NCBI RefSeq assembly: GCF_003719305.1
Contig: NZ_RARC01000010.1
Span: forward strand, 62,001-126,000
DNA: 64,000 bases
Direction of reading: 5' to 3'
Origin: Mycolicibacterium stellerae
Lineage (GTDB): Bacteria; Actinomycetota; Actinomycetes; Mycobacteriales; Mycobacteriaceae
The position numbers and the translations under genes are program-made. Shown here piece after piece: positions 30,570-38,661 of the stretch. Numbering within the stretch: the stretch's first letter is position 1; every line of letters begins with the position of its first letter. Under the pieces are notes generated by a model, which was given only the letters and a program-made list of their open reading frames with translations, made no database searches and was not told where the DNA came from.

Positions 30570-30664
30570 GAGAGCAATGGTCGTGATCAAATGGCGGTTC
30601 GGTAATCGTTGCGAAGCCAGATTCCACTTCTGAAAGAGAAGGGTTTCCTATCCGCCGGGTAAGC
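30547..30664 (-). promoter_or_regulatory. Conserved leader element, copy B (before the TauD gene)
   Basis: 118 bases in gene direction from GCTTACC through GGATAGGAAACCC, GTGGAATCTGGCTTC, CGATTACCGA and GATCACGACC to ATGACTACGTACTGGGAAGA. The bases just 5' of ATG are pyrimidine-rich (TTGCTCTC), with no Shine-Dalgarno match. Drives the oxygenase/aminomutase operon. Confidence 0.8.
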
Positions 30665-30682
30665 AACCCGGCGTGGGCAGAA

Positions 30683-30696
30683 TGCAAGCGCTTGGA
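30683..30696. promoter_or_regulatory. LacI-like palindrome
   Basis: TGCAAGCGCTTGGA with a perfect 10-bp core CAAGCGCTTG, close to the TGNNANCGNTNNCA pattern of LacI-family sites. It sits between leader copy B and the divergent lipase gene and could serve either; no LacI-type gene is in the window. Confidence 0.4.
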
Positions 30697-30757
30697 AAAC
30701 CCTCTAATGACCTTCGCCTATGCCATCCTCGTGCTCAAGGAATAAGGGGGCACATAC

Positions 30758-31996
30758 ATGGTCTCGAGGTTCATGCGGCGGCTGAGCGGCGCACTTGCGT
30801 GCATGCTGCTCGCCGCGTGCGGCGCGTCGCAACCCGCCACCCCCTCCAACACAGGGCCGGAGGAACTGAACTACTCCCGACAGATGCCGACCATCGCCAC
30901 CGGTGACTTGGCCGCCCGTGGCACCGTGACGAGCTCATCGGACCAGACGCCGTTCGATTTCAGCGAGCTGCCTGCCGGCTCAACGGCACACACGATGGTG
31001 TACCGATCGATATCCGGCATCACTGGTTCGCCCGCCGTGGTGTCCGGCGCGGTATTCACGCCGCCGGGCGACCCACCGCCCGGAGGATGGCCTGTCATCG
31101 GCTACGCCCATGGAACCGTTGGGGTGACCCCCGACTGTGGGCCAACCGCGGATTCCCGCCTGCTCGGCGACATCACTTCGGTGGCGATACAGCTCAAGCT
31201 CGGCTACGCGGTGGCATACACCGACTACGCGGGACTGGGCAAGCCCGCCGGGTCAAGCCAGGACGCGGCGACATCACATGCCTACCTGGAGCCAAAGTCG
31301 GCCGCGTTCAACCTCATCGACGCGGTGCGAGCCGCCCGCACGGTGGTGCCGCAGCTGTCGTCGCGCTGGGTGGCCTTGGGATCGTCGCAGGGCGGCGAGA
31401 CCGCCTGGGCGGCCGCCGAATATTTTGCGGCCTACGGGCAGGGCACCGATCTGCTCGGCGCCGCGGCGTTGGTCCCCACGCTCGACATGTCTGGACTGGT
31501 GCAGCGGGCCGAATCCTCGACATTGACCGCCGACCAGACGTATTTGTACCCGAATGTGATCGAGGGTCTCGCCGCGGTCGACAAGTCCATCGATCCGAAC
31601 GATTACCTGCACGGCGTTCTACGCGACGACGAAAAGACGTTGCTTGCCTGCCTGCCGCCGGCTTCGGCGGGCAAGGAGGCCTTGGCGAGTAAGTTCACTG
31701 GCTCCGACGCCAAGCCGTCATCGGCGGAGGCGGCCGACCGGCTGCGAGAGCGGCTCACCTCCTATGCGCTGCCACAACAGCCGACCAAAATCCCACTGCT
31801 GGCGATCTACGGCGGATCCGACCAGACCGTTCCCCCGGAATGGACCGAGGTCGCCATGGGCCGGGCCTGTGCCCACGGCGACAGCATTTTGCGGATCCGC
31901 ATGGAAGGGCAAGGGCACAGGCTGGATCCCGGCGCGCTGTTGGGCCAATGGATCGCCGATCGCTTCGCCGGCGTCCCCGCCGTCGGCAACTGCTGA
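30758..31996 (+). CDS. Secretory-lipase-family lipoprotein
   Basis: 412-residue exported hydrolase of the LIP (secretory lipase) type. The signal peptide ends in the lipobox LLAAC (Cys21), so the protein should be lipid-anchored. GSSQGGETAW holds the nucleophilic serine, IYGGSDQTVPPEW the acidic residue and EGQGHRLDPG the histidine. Actinobacterial relatives hydrolyse triacylglycerols or act as acyltransferases on lipids. AAGGAATAAGGGGG precedes the ATG. It is divergent from the leader-B operon and convergent with the GH26-like gene 16 bases away, so it is transcribed alone. Confidence 0.88.
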   Translation: MVSRFMRRLSGALACMLLAACGASQPATPSNTGPEELNYSRQMPTIATGDLAARGTVTSSSDQTPFDFSELPAGSTAHTMVYRSISGITGSPAVVSGAVFTPPGDPPPGGWPVIGYAHGTVGVTPDCGPTADSRLLGDITSVAIQLKLGYAVAYTDYAGLGKPAGSSQDAATSHAYLEPKSAAFNLIDAVRAARTVVPQLSSRWVALGSSQGGETAWAAAEYFAAYGQGTDLLGAAALVPTLDMSGLVQRAESSTLTADQTYLYPNVIEGLAAVDKSIDPNDYLHGVLRDDEKTLLACLPPASAGKEALASKFTGSDAKPSSAEAADRLRERLTSYALPQQPTKIPLLAIYGGSDQTVPPEWTEVAMGRACAHGDSILRIRMEGQGHRLDPGALLGQWIADRFAGVPAVGNC

Positions 31997-32012
31997 CCGC
32001 CGAACAGCCGCG

Positions 32013-33014
32013 CTACCAGGACGCCAGTGCGGCCGTGGCCGCAGCCGTGGTTGCGGCCGAAGTCGTGAGCCGCCAGTCGGGCGCATCCGGGTTGCCGTCG
32101 ACCTCGAACCAGATCAGGCCGCGGACGTCGGTGCTGGCAAGCCAGCTGATGAAATCGGAGATCCAGCGGGACTTGTCGCCGCCTTGGTCGCCGCAGCCGA
32201 CCTCGTTGATCCACACCGGTTTTCCCGGCGCGAGTTGGGTGACAAGGGGCAACGTGGTGCCGAAAAGCTCAGCCGGCTGGGTCCATTGATGGCCTGGCCG
32301 GTCGCCGAAGTTGTAGCCGTCGACGCCGACGATGTCGACGAAATTGTCGCCGGGGTAGCACCGTGAGATCGCCTCGGCATCGCCGTTGACGATGACGTTC
32401 GGGCACCACACCCACTCAACGCGCTTGGCACCCGCGTCGTCGAAAATGCCGCGTACTCTGCGGTAGGCCGCGACGTAATCCTGCGCCGAACCGCCAGGTG
32501 ATCCCACCGCCCATGGGTACCAGTCGCCGTTCATTTCGTGTGCGAACCGAAGCCGGAACGGCTTGTCGTAGGAGGCCGCCTGCTCGGCCCAGGCGCGCAC
32601 ATAGGTGTCGTATCGACCACCCGCGATCTGTCCGGCGGTGTAAGCCGCCTGGTGCTTGCCCGCGCGGGGATCCCACGGTTCCCACGTCAACTCCGGGGTA
32701 CAGCCGGTTGCCGCAGCGGCCTCCAGAAACATGGTGGGCAGCGAATTCTCCCAGACGAAAGCCTCGTAGACGGTCAACACGTCAAGTCGCTTGCCCAATT
32801 GCTGCGCGGCTGCCTGTGACCGCTGCACCGTTGCATCGTCGAGACCGGTTGCCGCCAGCCCGAATTGGCGTGATGGGCGAGGTTGGCTCGGTTGGCTCGG
32901 TTGGCTTGGTTCGGTCCTTTGGCATCCGCCTGCGGCCATCATGCTGAATGCCGCCAGGGGGATTGTTGCGAGCAGGCTGCGACGCGACACCCTCGCCGCC
33001 TGTCCGCTGGGCAA
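32013..33014 (-). CDS. GH26-like glycoside hydrolase, twin-arginine lipoprotein
   Basis: About 333 residues, exported through a twin-arginine signal (RRSLLATIPLAAFSMMAAGGC) whose lipobox AGGC predicts lipid anchoring. After a Ser/Pro/Gln spacer the catalytic domain resembles GH26 mannanase-type enzymes: RFAHEMNGDWYPW has the acid/base glutamate, and VWINEVGCGDQGG the nucleophile glutamate at the expected distance, with VDIVGVDGYN between. Starts 71 bases after the acyltransferase stop and may be cotranscribed with it. The TTG at 33014 has AGGAGG 5 bases upstream; the GTG two codons earlier touches that site and is less likely. Confidence 0.8.
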   Translation of the reverse strand: MPSGQAARVSRRSLLATIPLAAFSMMAAGGCQRTEPSQPSQPSQPRPSRQFGLAATGLDDATVQRSQAAAQQLGKRLDVLTVYEAFVWENSLPTMFLEAAAATGCTPELTWEPWDPRAGKHQAAYTAGQIAGGRYDTYVRAWAEQAASYDKPFRLRFAHEMNGDWYPWAVGSPGGSAQDYVAAYRRVRGIFDDAGAKRVEWVWCPNVIVNGDAEAISRCYPGDNFVDIVGVDGYNFGDRPGHQWTQPAELFGTTLPLVTQLAPGKPVWINEVGCGDQGGDKSRWISDFISWLASTDVRGLIWFEVDGNPDAPDWRLTTSAATTAAATAALASW

Positions 33015-33085
33015 CGACACCTCCTGGCCGTGATGTGTCCGGCAAAGACACCCTACGGGACGGCCGAGGTGTCGCCTCGCCGACG

Positions 33086-35341
33086 TCAGCGGCCGCTCAG
33101 GTCGATTGCCTTCTCACGAATCTGCGCTTGGACAGCCGGCAGCAACGCCTTGACCGCGGTTGCTGTCAGGTGGGAGTCGTCGCGGTAGAGCAACGTGCCG
33201 TTGCGCACCGCGCGGCACTTGTTGTCCTCGCACAGGTATGCGTTGAGGTCGAGCACCGGGATGTCGAGGTTCTGGCCCCGAACCTGGTCGGTGACAATGG
33301 GTTCGGTCCGGGGGGTGTTGTTCAGGTCGAAGTCGCACGCGGACCAGTCGTCGGTGGCGCCGGAGATGCATTCGGGCATGTTCTTGTTCGGGTACGGCGT
33401 ATCCCGCAAGTAGATGATCTTCGCGCCGGTCGTCCGCAGTCGGCTCAGCGTTTGATCCCAGGCGGTCTTGAACTCCTGGTAGTCGGGCACGTACGTGGAC
33501 AGCGAGCTGATCACGATGTACTTGGGTTTCAGCGCGATGATCGCGTTGACGCTGTCCTCGCGCCAGCCGAGGCAGTCCGATTTGGTGAATGGGTCTGTGC
33601 GGCCGTCCCTGGGTTGTAGGGCGGCGACCGGGCATGCCGCCTTGGTGAATTGGTTGAGCCGCCAGTTGTTTTCCTTCGCGATGGCCGCAACCACCGGCAG
33701 CCACTGCTGTGCGTGGCTGTCGCCGAACAGCACCGCTGGCACGCCGTCTGATGGGCCATCCACGCAGGTGTCCGGTTGTGCGCGCTCGCCAAGCGGAACC
33801 AGGCACTCGTCGCGGTCGGGCCGGTCATCGAAGGCCTTGAACGGGTTGGGTGTGACCGGACCCGACGTCGCGCCGGTGTCGGCGCCGAAAACGGATTCGA
33901 AGCTCACCGACGGATTGGACGAAGCCGCCCCGCTGGCCATGTTGACCGCCAGGACTCCGAGGGTCATCGTCACCGCGGCGGCCGCAATGGTGCCCGTGAA
34001 ACCGACCGACAGCGAGGCCTGCAGGTTGCGCTTCAATTCCTTCGAGGACATGATCGGGCGTTCCAGCAGCGAGGTGGAGATCCACGCCAGCACCAATGCC
34101 CCCATGGTCACGCCCACCAGCGTCGGCCAACTGTTGTTCTGGGTGTAGCTCTTGAACAGCACCAGAGCGGGCCAGTGCCACAAATACCAGCCGTAGGAGA
34201 CCTTTCCGAGCCACCGCAACGGGCGCGCCGAGAGAAACCATCCGACCGCGGGCCTGCTGCTTGCGGCCACCTGCCCGGCCACAATGATCGCGGCGGCACC
34301 GAGCGTCGGTACCAACGCGGCCACGCCCGGATACGGCGTGGTGTGGTCGTAGGCCGCCGTCGTCACCAGCACCGCCGACAGTCCAGCCCAACCGAGCACC
34401 CACATCGCTATCTGCACGCGCAACTTCATCATCAGGCCCGTCAGCAGCGGCCCCACCACCGCGACGAGTGCGCCGACGCCGAATTGCCATGCGCGCGTGT
34501 GGGTCGCCATATAAGACAGGGTGGGGTCGCTGGCCGTAAAGTGCAGCGACGCGAATAAGGAAGCGGCGGTGACCACGGCGATTCCCCAGCCGACGACCAT
34601 GCGCATGGACCACCGCATACGCCTGGCCAGCACCGCCAACGCGACCAGAAGAAGGGGCCAGACGAAGTAGAACTGTTCCTCGATGGAAAGCGACCAGAAG
34701 TGCGTGGCAACGCTGTCGTCTGACGCCCCGGCGAGGTAGTCCTTGCCCGCGGCGATGAAGCGCCAGTTGGCGATGTTCATCGCCGCGGCCAGCAGGTCGA
34801 GTGCCTGGCGGAAGACCGAGAGCATCGGCATCAGGAACCAAACGGCGATCGACGTCGCCACGATCGCCACGGCCGCAGGGGGAATGATGCGGCGCGCGCG
34901 ACGCGCGTAAAAGCCCCTGAACGAGACCCGCCCGTTGCGCTCGTACTCACGCAGCAGCAGGCCGGTGATCAGGAAGCCCGAGATCACGAAGAACACGTCG
35001 ACGCCCACAAACCCGCCTGCCATGTGCGGCACACCCGCGTGAAACAGCACGACCAGCGCGACGGCGATGCCTCGCAGGCCTTCGACATCGTTGAAGAAAT
35101 GATTTTCCGGTTTCTTCGTCTCGGCCTTGGCCCGGGTTTTGGACGGCGGTGTCGGGACGACGACAGTGGTTGGAGGCTGGTCTACGGGGCGGTGCGCTGG
35201 TACTGGGGTAGCGGCGGTCCGGGACATCCGCGCCAGCGCCATCCTCTCGGTCTGGGCCGTCGCGCTCGTCAGCTTCGGGCCATACCTCACGGTCGGTTCT
35301 TCCCGATACCTCACGGTCGGTTCTTCCCAGTACGTAGTCAT
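33086..35341 (-). CDS. Membrane acyltransferase 3 with C-terminal SGNH domain (OafA/YrhL type)
   Basis: 751-residue protein that should O-acylate an exported glycan. Residues of about 80-430 are the ten-helix acyltransferase-3 domain: DVEGLRGIAVALVVLFHAG (catalytic His near its end), FFVISGFLIT and YARRARRIIPP. After another helix, the C-terminal extracytoplasmic SGNH domain has LFGDSHAQQW and a final DDSHLT triad. M. tuberculosis has several such proteins. The N terminus, MTTYWEEPTVRYREEPTVRY, is leader-copy-C coding sequence with a 24-base tandem duplication, followed by a low-complexity cytoplasmic stretch. Confidence 0.92.
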   Translation of the reverse strand: MTTYWEEPTVRYREEPTVRYGPKLTSATAQTERMALARMSRTAATPVPAHRPVDQPPTTVVVPTPPSKTRAKAETKKPENHFFNDVEGLRGIAVALVVLFHAGVPHMAGGFVGVDVFFVISGFLITGLLLREYERNGRVSFRGFYARRARRIIPPAAVAIVATSIAVWFLMPMLSVFRQALDLLAAAMNIANWRFIAAGKDYLAGASDDSVATHFWSLSIEEQFYFVWPLLLVALAVLARRMRWSMRMVVGWGIAVVTAASLFASLHFTASDPTLSYMATHTRAWQFGVGALVAVVGPLLTGLMMKLRVQIAMWVLGWAGLSAVLVTTAAYDHTTPYPGVAALVPTLGAAAIIVAGQVAASSRPAVGWFLSARPLRWLGKVSYGWYLWHWPALVLFKSYTQNNSWPTLVGVTMGALVLAWISTSLLERPIMSSKELKRNLQASLSVGFTGTIAAAAVTMTLGVLAVNMASGAASSNPSVSFESVFGADTGATSGPVTPNPFKAFDDRPDRDECLVPLGERAQPDTCVDGPSDGVPAVLFGDSHAQQWLPVVAAIAKENNWRLNQFTKAACPVAALQPRDGRTDPFTKSDCLGWREDSVNAIIALKPKYIVISSLSTYVPDYQEFKTAWDQTLSRLRTTGAKIIYLRDTPYPNKNMPECISGATDDWSACDFDLNNTPRTEPIVTDQVRGQNLDIPVLDLNAYLCEDNKCRAVRNGTLLYRDDSHLTATAVKALLPAVQAQIREKAIDLSGR
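35282..35329 (-). repeat. 24-base perfect tandem repeat in the acyltransferase start region
   Basis: Two adjacent 24-base units (35282-35305 and 35306-35329) differ only at the final base. They encode (W/R)EEPTVRY twice directly after MTTY, duplicating part of the conserved leader-encoded tag in frame. Confidence 0.85.
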
Positions 35342-35435
35342 GAGGAAATGGTCGCGTTTCGTAGTACGGGCCGTAATCGCCGGCAAGTCAGATTCCACTG
35401 CTCGAAGGGAAGAGTTTTCTATCTCGCTGGTAAGC
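35319..35435 (-). promoter_or_regulatory. Conserved leader element, copy C (before the acyltransferase)
   Basis: Blocks in gene direction: GCTTACC, AGATAGAAAACTC, GTGGAATCTGACTTG, CGATTACGG, CGCGACCATT, then ATGACTACGTACTGGGAAGA. More diverged than B and E in the upper half but identical in the first eight codons. No Shine-Dalgarno sequence near ATG. Confidence 0.78.
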
Positions 35436-35555
35436 GGTCCGCCCGCAGCGAGTGCTCGACCGCCATGGTGACGTCAAGCACCGTTGGTCGAGAGTTTCGA
35501 CTGAACCTGTTCTGTCACAGCGGGTCCGGTTCGGCGGACGCCATGGTCGTAGACC

Positions 35556-37664
35556 TCAGGAGCTCCAGGGGATCATCAGGTCGAACCACCCAGACGCCAC
35601 GGCTGCGGCCAGCACCAGCGCCAGTGTGTAGCAGACCGCCTCGTAGGCGGAGATCCGATGTGGATTGCGCCGCCTTGGTGCGGGCTCGGCTTTGTTGGAC
35701 GGTGCAGCAGCGCCGTCTGTCCGGGACCCGAGGAACTTACCGAGGGATGGCCAGAGGATCTTGACGAACTCGAAAAGCAACGGCAGGGCCAGATACGTGT
35801 AGAGACCCACGAACATCGCCATCAGCCAGTACTGGCGCACCCCATAGGCGTGGATGTCGTAGATGACCACGCCCCAGAACGGCACGAGCGACAGCATGAT
35901 CGCAACGGCGCCCAAGCGGCTGATGCTGCGGGCAAGGGGATTGGGGCGATCCATCGCGCCGGTGGGAACCCATCCCGCTGAGCGGCCCCGCAGTTTGTGC
36001 ACGATCGCGATCAAATGGGCGTAGCTATAGGCCATCTGCAGGCGCAGGACCTCAAACCGCCAGCGGCTCTTGGACACCACCGGGATCACCACCAGATACA
36101 CCCACAGTCCGGCGAGGAAGGGCACAAACTGTGCGGGCTGGACTTGGCTCGGGAAAAACGCGGCCATGATCAAGCCGGGAAGGTAGAGCGCGAGGACGTT
36201 GACCGCGGTGGTGATGTAATAGAACAAGCCCGACCAGAAGCAGAGCCGTTGCCGCAGGGTCATTTTCACCCGGGATCCGTCAAGCTTCGCGTTGTGCAGC
36301 TTGACCAGCGACCCGTTGCACCACCGGTACTGCTGGTTGAGGAAGCCCGCCATGTCCCCTGGGCACAAGCCGCGGGAGACCACGATGGGTACGTAGCGGG
36401 TCTGGAAGCCGGCCTGCATCAAATGCAGCCCGGTGTGAATGTCTTCGCTGTGCTCGATCTGCGCGAATCCGCCGGTGGCTTCGAGGGCCTTGCGTCGGTA
36501 CAGCGCGCAGGTGCCGACGCAGATCGCAGCGTTGAATCGGTCCCTCGACGGCAGGATCCAGCGGTAGAACAACTCCTGGGTCGAGCCCGCCGTGCGCTGA
36601 ATCCAGTTCAGGTTCTCGCCGCTGTCGAAGCACTGCGGGCTTTGCACGATGCCGACGGCCGGGTCATCCATGTACGGCACCAAGTGCCGCAGGAAATCGG
36701 GCCGCGGGCAGAAGTCAGCGTCCAGAATCACGATGTGATCTCCCGACGTGCGAGCGAACGCGTACTGAAGGTTGCCGGCTTTCTTCAGGTGCCCGCGATT
36801 CGGACGCACGACGTAGTCGAACCCGAATTGTGCGGCCAGGTCCCGGACCTCGCCGCGATCGCCGTCGTCGAGAACGTGAACCTCGACCCTGCCCGCCCAC
36901 TCCATCGCCTTGACATGCGTGTAGGTGTTGCGCAGAACCGCCACGTCCTCTCCGTACGTGGGCAGAAAGACATCGATGCTCGGCACAGGGCCTGACGGAA
37001 CCCAGCCCTCGACAAGCGCTCGGTGTGTCTTCGCTGACACCCGCCTGGTGTTGAAGCTGGTCAGCGACGACAGTATGGTGCCAATCACGTTGAGCCCAAG
37101 CACGATCAGCATGGGCCACAGAACGGTGATCGACGCGAGTGCGAAATGCAGCAGGCTCCACCCCGCGAGCACGTAGGCGGCCATCAACAGGACCTGCACC
37201 CATCGCATCTGCGCTCCGAAGTAGGAGTAGACCTCGCTGTCAGCCGGCGGGGCGACCAGACCTTCTGCATGCTCTTCGGCGGACTGTTCGGCGAGCTGAT
37301 CGCTGCGGACTATCCGTTCCGTGAGCCGCTCGTTGTGCGCCATCCGCTCCGTGACAGGCTCGAGCAGCGCTATCCGTTCCGTGAGCGGCTCGAGCGCAAC
37401 CCTGGTGCCGCCGGTCCACATCGCGCTGGTGCGACGGTGGTCGAGGCGCTGGTCGTGCCGACGCGGGTCGGGTCGATGAGAGTCATGGCGCGGGTCCGGA
37501 CGGTGCACGTGGCGGCGCGGGTCGGACCGGTTCAGGTCGTCGCGCCCCGGTATGTGGCTATGGAACGTGCGGGGTTTCTGCGCGACCGGCATGGCGCCGA
37601 CGGCGCCTGTGTCTCGGCTCAGGTCAGAGTGAAGGCGCGTCGTCTCTTCCCAGTACGTAGTCAT
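35556..37664 (-). CDS. Cellulose-synthase-like membrane glycosyltransferase (GT2)
   Basis: 702-residue processive-type GT2 enzyme. Two N-terminal membrane helices (VLLMAAYVLAGWSLLHFAL, VLWPMLIVLGLNVIGTIL) precede the catalytic domain: FLPTYGEDVAVLRNT, LDDGDRGEV, LDADFCPRPDF (metal-binding DxD type), HSEDIHTGL (catalytic base) and QQYRWCNGS (the QxxRW acceptor motif). A helix cluster follows for polymer translocation. There is no PilZ domain. The first roughly 165 residues begin MTTYWEET (leader copy D) and contain RPDPR-type and LTERI-type short repeats not seen in other GT2 enzymes. Likely makes a surface polysaccharide that the neighbouring acyltransferase and GH26-like enzyme modify. Confidence 0.92.
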   Translation of the reverse strand: MTTYWEETTRLHSDLSRDTGAVGAMPVAQKPRTFHSHIPGRDDLNRSDPRRHVHRPDPRHDSHRPDPRRHDQRLDHRRTSAMWTGGTRVALEPLTERIALLEPVTERMAHNERLTERIVRSDQLAEQSAEEHAEGLVAPPADSEVYSYFGAQMRWVQVLLMAAYVLAGWSLLHFALASITVLWPMLIVLGLNVIGTILSSLTSFNTRRVSAKTHRALVEGWVPSGPVPSIDVFLPTYGEDVAVLRNTYTHVKAMEWAGRVEVHVLDDGDRGEVRDLAAQFGFDYVVRPNRGHLKKAGNLQYAFARTSGDHIVILDADFCPRPDFLRHLVPYMDDPAVGIVQSPQCFDSGENLNWIQRTAGSTQELFYRWILPSRDRFNAAICVGTCALYRRKALEATGGFAQIEHSEDIHTGLHLMQAGFQTRYVPIVVSRGLCPGDMAGFLNQQYRWCNGSLVKLHNAKLDGSRVKMTLRQRLCFWSGLFYYITTAVNVLALYLPGLIMAAFFPSQVQPAQFVPFLAGLWVYLVVIPVVSKSRWRFEVLRLQMAYSYAHLIAIVHKLRGRSAGWVPTGAMDRPNPLARSISRLGAVAIMLSLVPFWGVVIYDIHAYGVRQYWLMAMFVGLYTYLALPLLFEFVKILWPSLGKFLGSRTDGAAAPSNKAEPAPRRRNPHRISAYEAVCYTLALVLAAAVASGWFDLMIPWSS

Positions 37665-37758
37665 GAGCAAATTTTCGTGATCGGGGAGTGCTTCTGTAAT
37701 CGCCGGGAAGCCAGAGTCCGCTTCGGAAGGGGAAGGATTTTCTATCCGTCTGGTAAGC
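37644..37758 (-). promoter_or_regulatory. Conserved leader element, copy D (before the glycosyltransferase)
   Basis: Blocks in gene direction: TTGCTTACC, GGATAGAAAATCC, GGACTCTGGCTTCCCG, CGATTACAGA, GATCACGAAAATTT, then ATGACTACGTACTGGGAAGA. No Shine-Dalgarno sequence. In this copy the reading frame happens to be open through the leader, which would wrongly suggest an N-terminal extension of 67 residues. Confidence 0.78.
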
Positions 37759-37896
37759 AATTGGGATTCGCTGAGCTGCGAAGCCAACGATTCGAATTGC
37801 CGTCGGGCAACGACGAACAGCGCTACGCACCGAAGCGCAGCGTGATATCCCCCCGGCACAGTCAAACCCGGGACCAGAGCACAACCAGCGGCCGCG

Positions 37897-38163
37897 TCAG
37901 CGCTCGATGTTGCTCTTGAATAAGTGCGGGAAGTCGAGCGCGTACGCGTTGAGCACGGTCGCTGTCGCCCTGCCCCGCAGCCCTGCGAGTTCGGCAGTCA
38001 TTTTGCCAATACGGTGATCTTGGGTAGCAATCGTCTTGCGTGCGGTGCCGAGTTGGCGTTCGCGGTCGGCGAGTTTGAGTTCGGCGACATGGCGGCGCTG
38101 CTCCGACTCGCGCAAAAGATGGCGCAGTTCATCGATTTGTGCGCCCGCTGTGAGTGGCATCAT
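37897..38163 (-). CDS. Small coiled-coil protein, 88 aa
   Basis: 88 residues, strongly helical: from about residue 8 to 68 the heptad-like run AQIDELRHLLRESEQRRHVAEL continues through KLADRERQLGTARKTIATQ, predicting a coiled coil, and the tail ends FPHLFKSNIER. No family recognised. ATG at 38163 overlaps the stop of the 70-residue gene (ATGA), with AGGA 8 bases upstream. Third and last gene of the small operon behind leader copy E. Confidence 0.7.
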   Translation of the reverse strand: MMPLTAGAQIDELRHLLRESEQRRHVAELKLADRERQLGTARKTIATQDHRIGKMTAELAGLRGRATATVLNAYALDFPHLFKSNIER

Positions 38164-38372
38164 GAGGTCATTCCTTCTTTCCAGTGTCGCTGGGTCGTCC
38201 TTTCGCCAGCAGGCTGCTCAGATTCCAGCCGGATGCCGTCGGCCCCATCCGCGGTTCGATGATGATCACGCCCCTCGCGGTGGGGGTCCAGGTAGGGCCC
38301 GGGGCGCCATGCGCTCCCGCGGGCGCTCCGATGCCGGCGCCTCCGGCACTGTTGCATCAGATCCACGTTCAT
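38160..38372 (-). CDS. Small arginine/histidine-rich protein, 70 aa
   Basis: 70 residues, very basic (MNVDLMQQCRRRRHRSARGS at the start), no membrane segment, no recognised domain. The frame is supported by AAGGAG eight bases before ATG, G/C-rich third positions and a 4-base overlap with the next gene. The alternative frame through the middle would encode a Gly/Ala/Pro-rich peptide but has no usable start. Possible nucleic-acid-binding role on charge alone. Confidence 0.6.
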   Translation of the reverse strand: MNVDLMQQCRRRRHRSARGSAWRPGPYLDPHREGRDHHRTADGADGIRLESEQPAGERTTQRHWKEGMTS

Positions 38373-38377
38373 TTCGG

Positions 38378-38575
38378 CTACTCCTTTTCCATCCAGCTCG
38401 GGTCAACGAGGTCGACCCGTACTGCCCGCCCAACATCGCCGTCTGCGGTGTAGGCAGTCCGCCGCTGTGCCTCGCCGTGCAGAGGCAGATATATGTGGCC
38501 GCAATCCAAAAGCCATGGGCCAGAGCCAGATACGCGCACTAAACGGAATCGGTTGCAATACCGACAGTGTGTCAT
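38378..38575 (-). CDS. Small cysteine-containing protein, 65 aa
   Basis: 65 residues with CRYCNRF at the N terminus and LLDCGHIYLPLHG about 17 residues later, a possible CxxC/CxH zinc-binding site, and an acidic C terminus ending in WMEKE. AAAGGA lies eight bases before the ATG. It begins 50 bases after the 11-codon MATYWEEPQPN reading frame and ends five bases before the 70-residue gene, so the three small genes form one operon behind leader copy E. Function unknown. Confidence 0.65.
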   Translation of the reverse strand: MTHCRYCNRFRLVRVSGSGPWLLDCGHIYLPLHGEAQRRTAYTADGDVGRAVRVDLVDPSWMEKE

Positions 38576-38625
38576 TGCTCAATTCCTTTCATGCGTAATG
38601 TCGCTCCTACCGAGTCGTCGGCCCG

Positions 38626-38661
38626 TCAATTGGGTTGCGGTTCTTCCCAGTACGTAGCCAT
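38626..38661 (-). CDS. 11-codon reading frame MATYWEEPQPN at leader copy E
   Basis: ATG at 38661 and TGA at 38628-38626 enclose eleven codons. The first eight match the tag that leader copies B and C fuse to large proteins and that copy D shares over MTTYWEE, but here translation stops and a separate gene with its own ribosome site follows 50 bases on. This behaves like a leader peptide. Whether the peptide or only its codons matter cannot be told. Confidence 0.6.
   Translation of the reverse strand: MATYWEEPQPN

Noticed and set aside
35282..35329. CRISPR-like or mobile repeat
   Set aside because: Only two directly adjacent units without spacers, inside a coding sequence.
37665..37865. 67-residue N-terminal extension of the glycosyltransferase through leader D
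   Set aside because: The same stretch in copy A is frameshifted by an indel and copy B reaches its ATG in another frame, so the region is conserved as nucleic acid, not protein.
38160..38372. Gly/Ala/Pro-rich peptide in the second frame of the 70-residue gene, as a possible peptide precursor
   Set aside because: No usable start codon in that frame; two stops lie just upstream, while the annotated frame has a good ribosome site and coupling.
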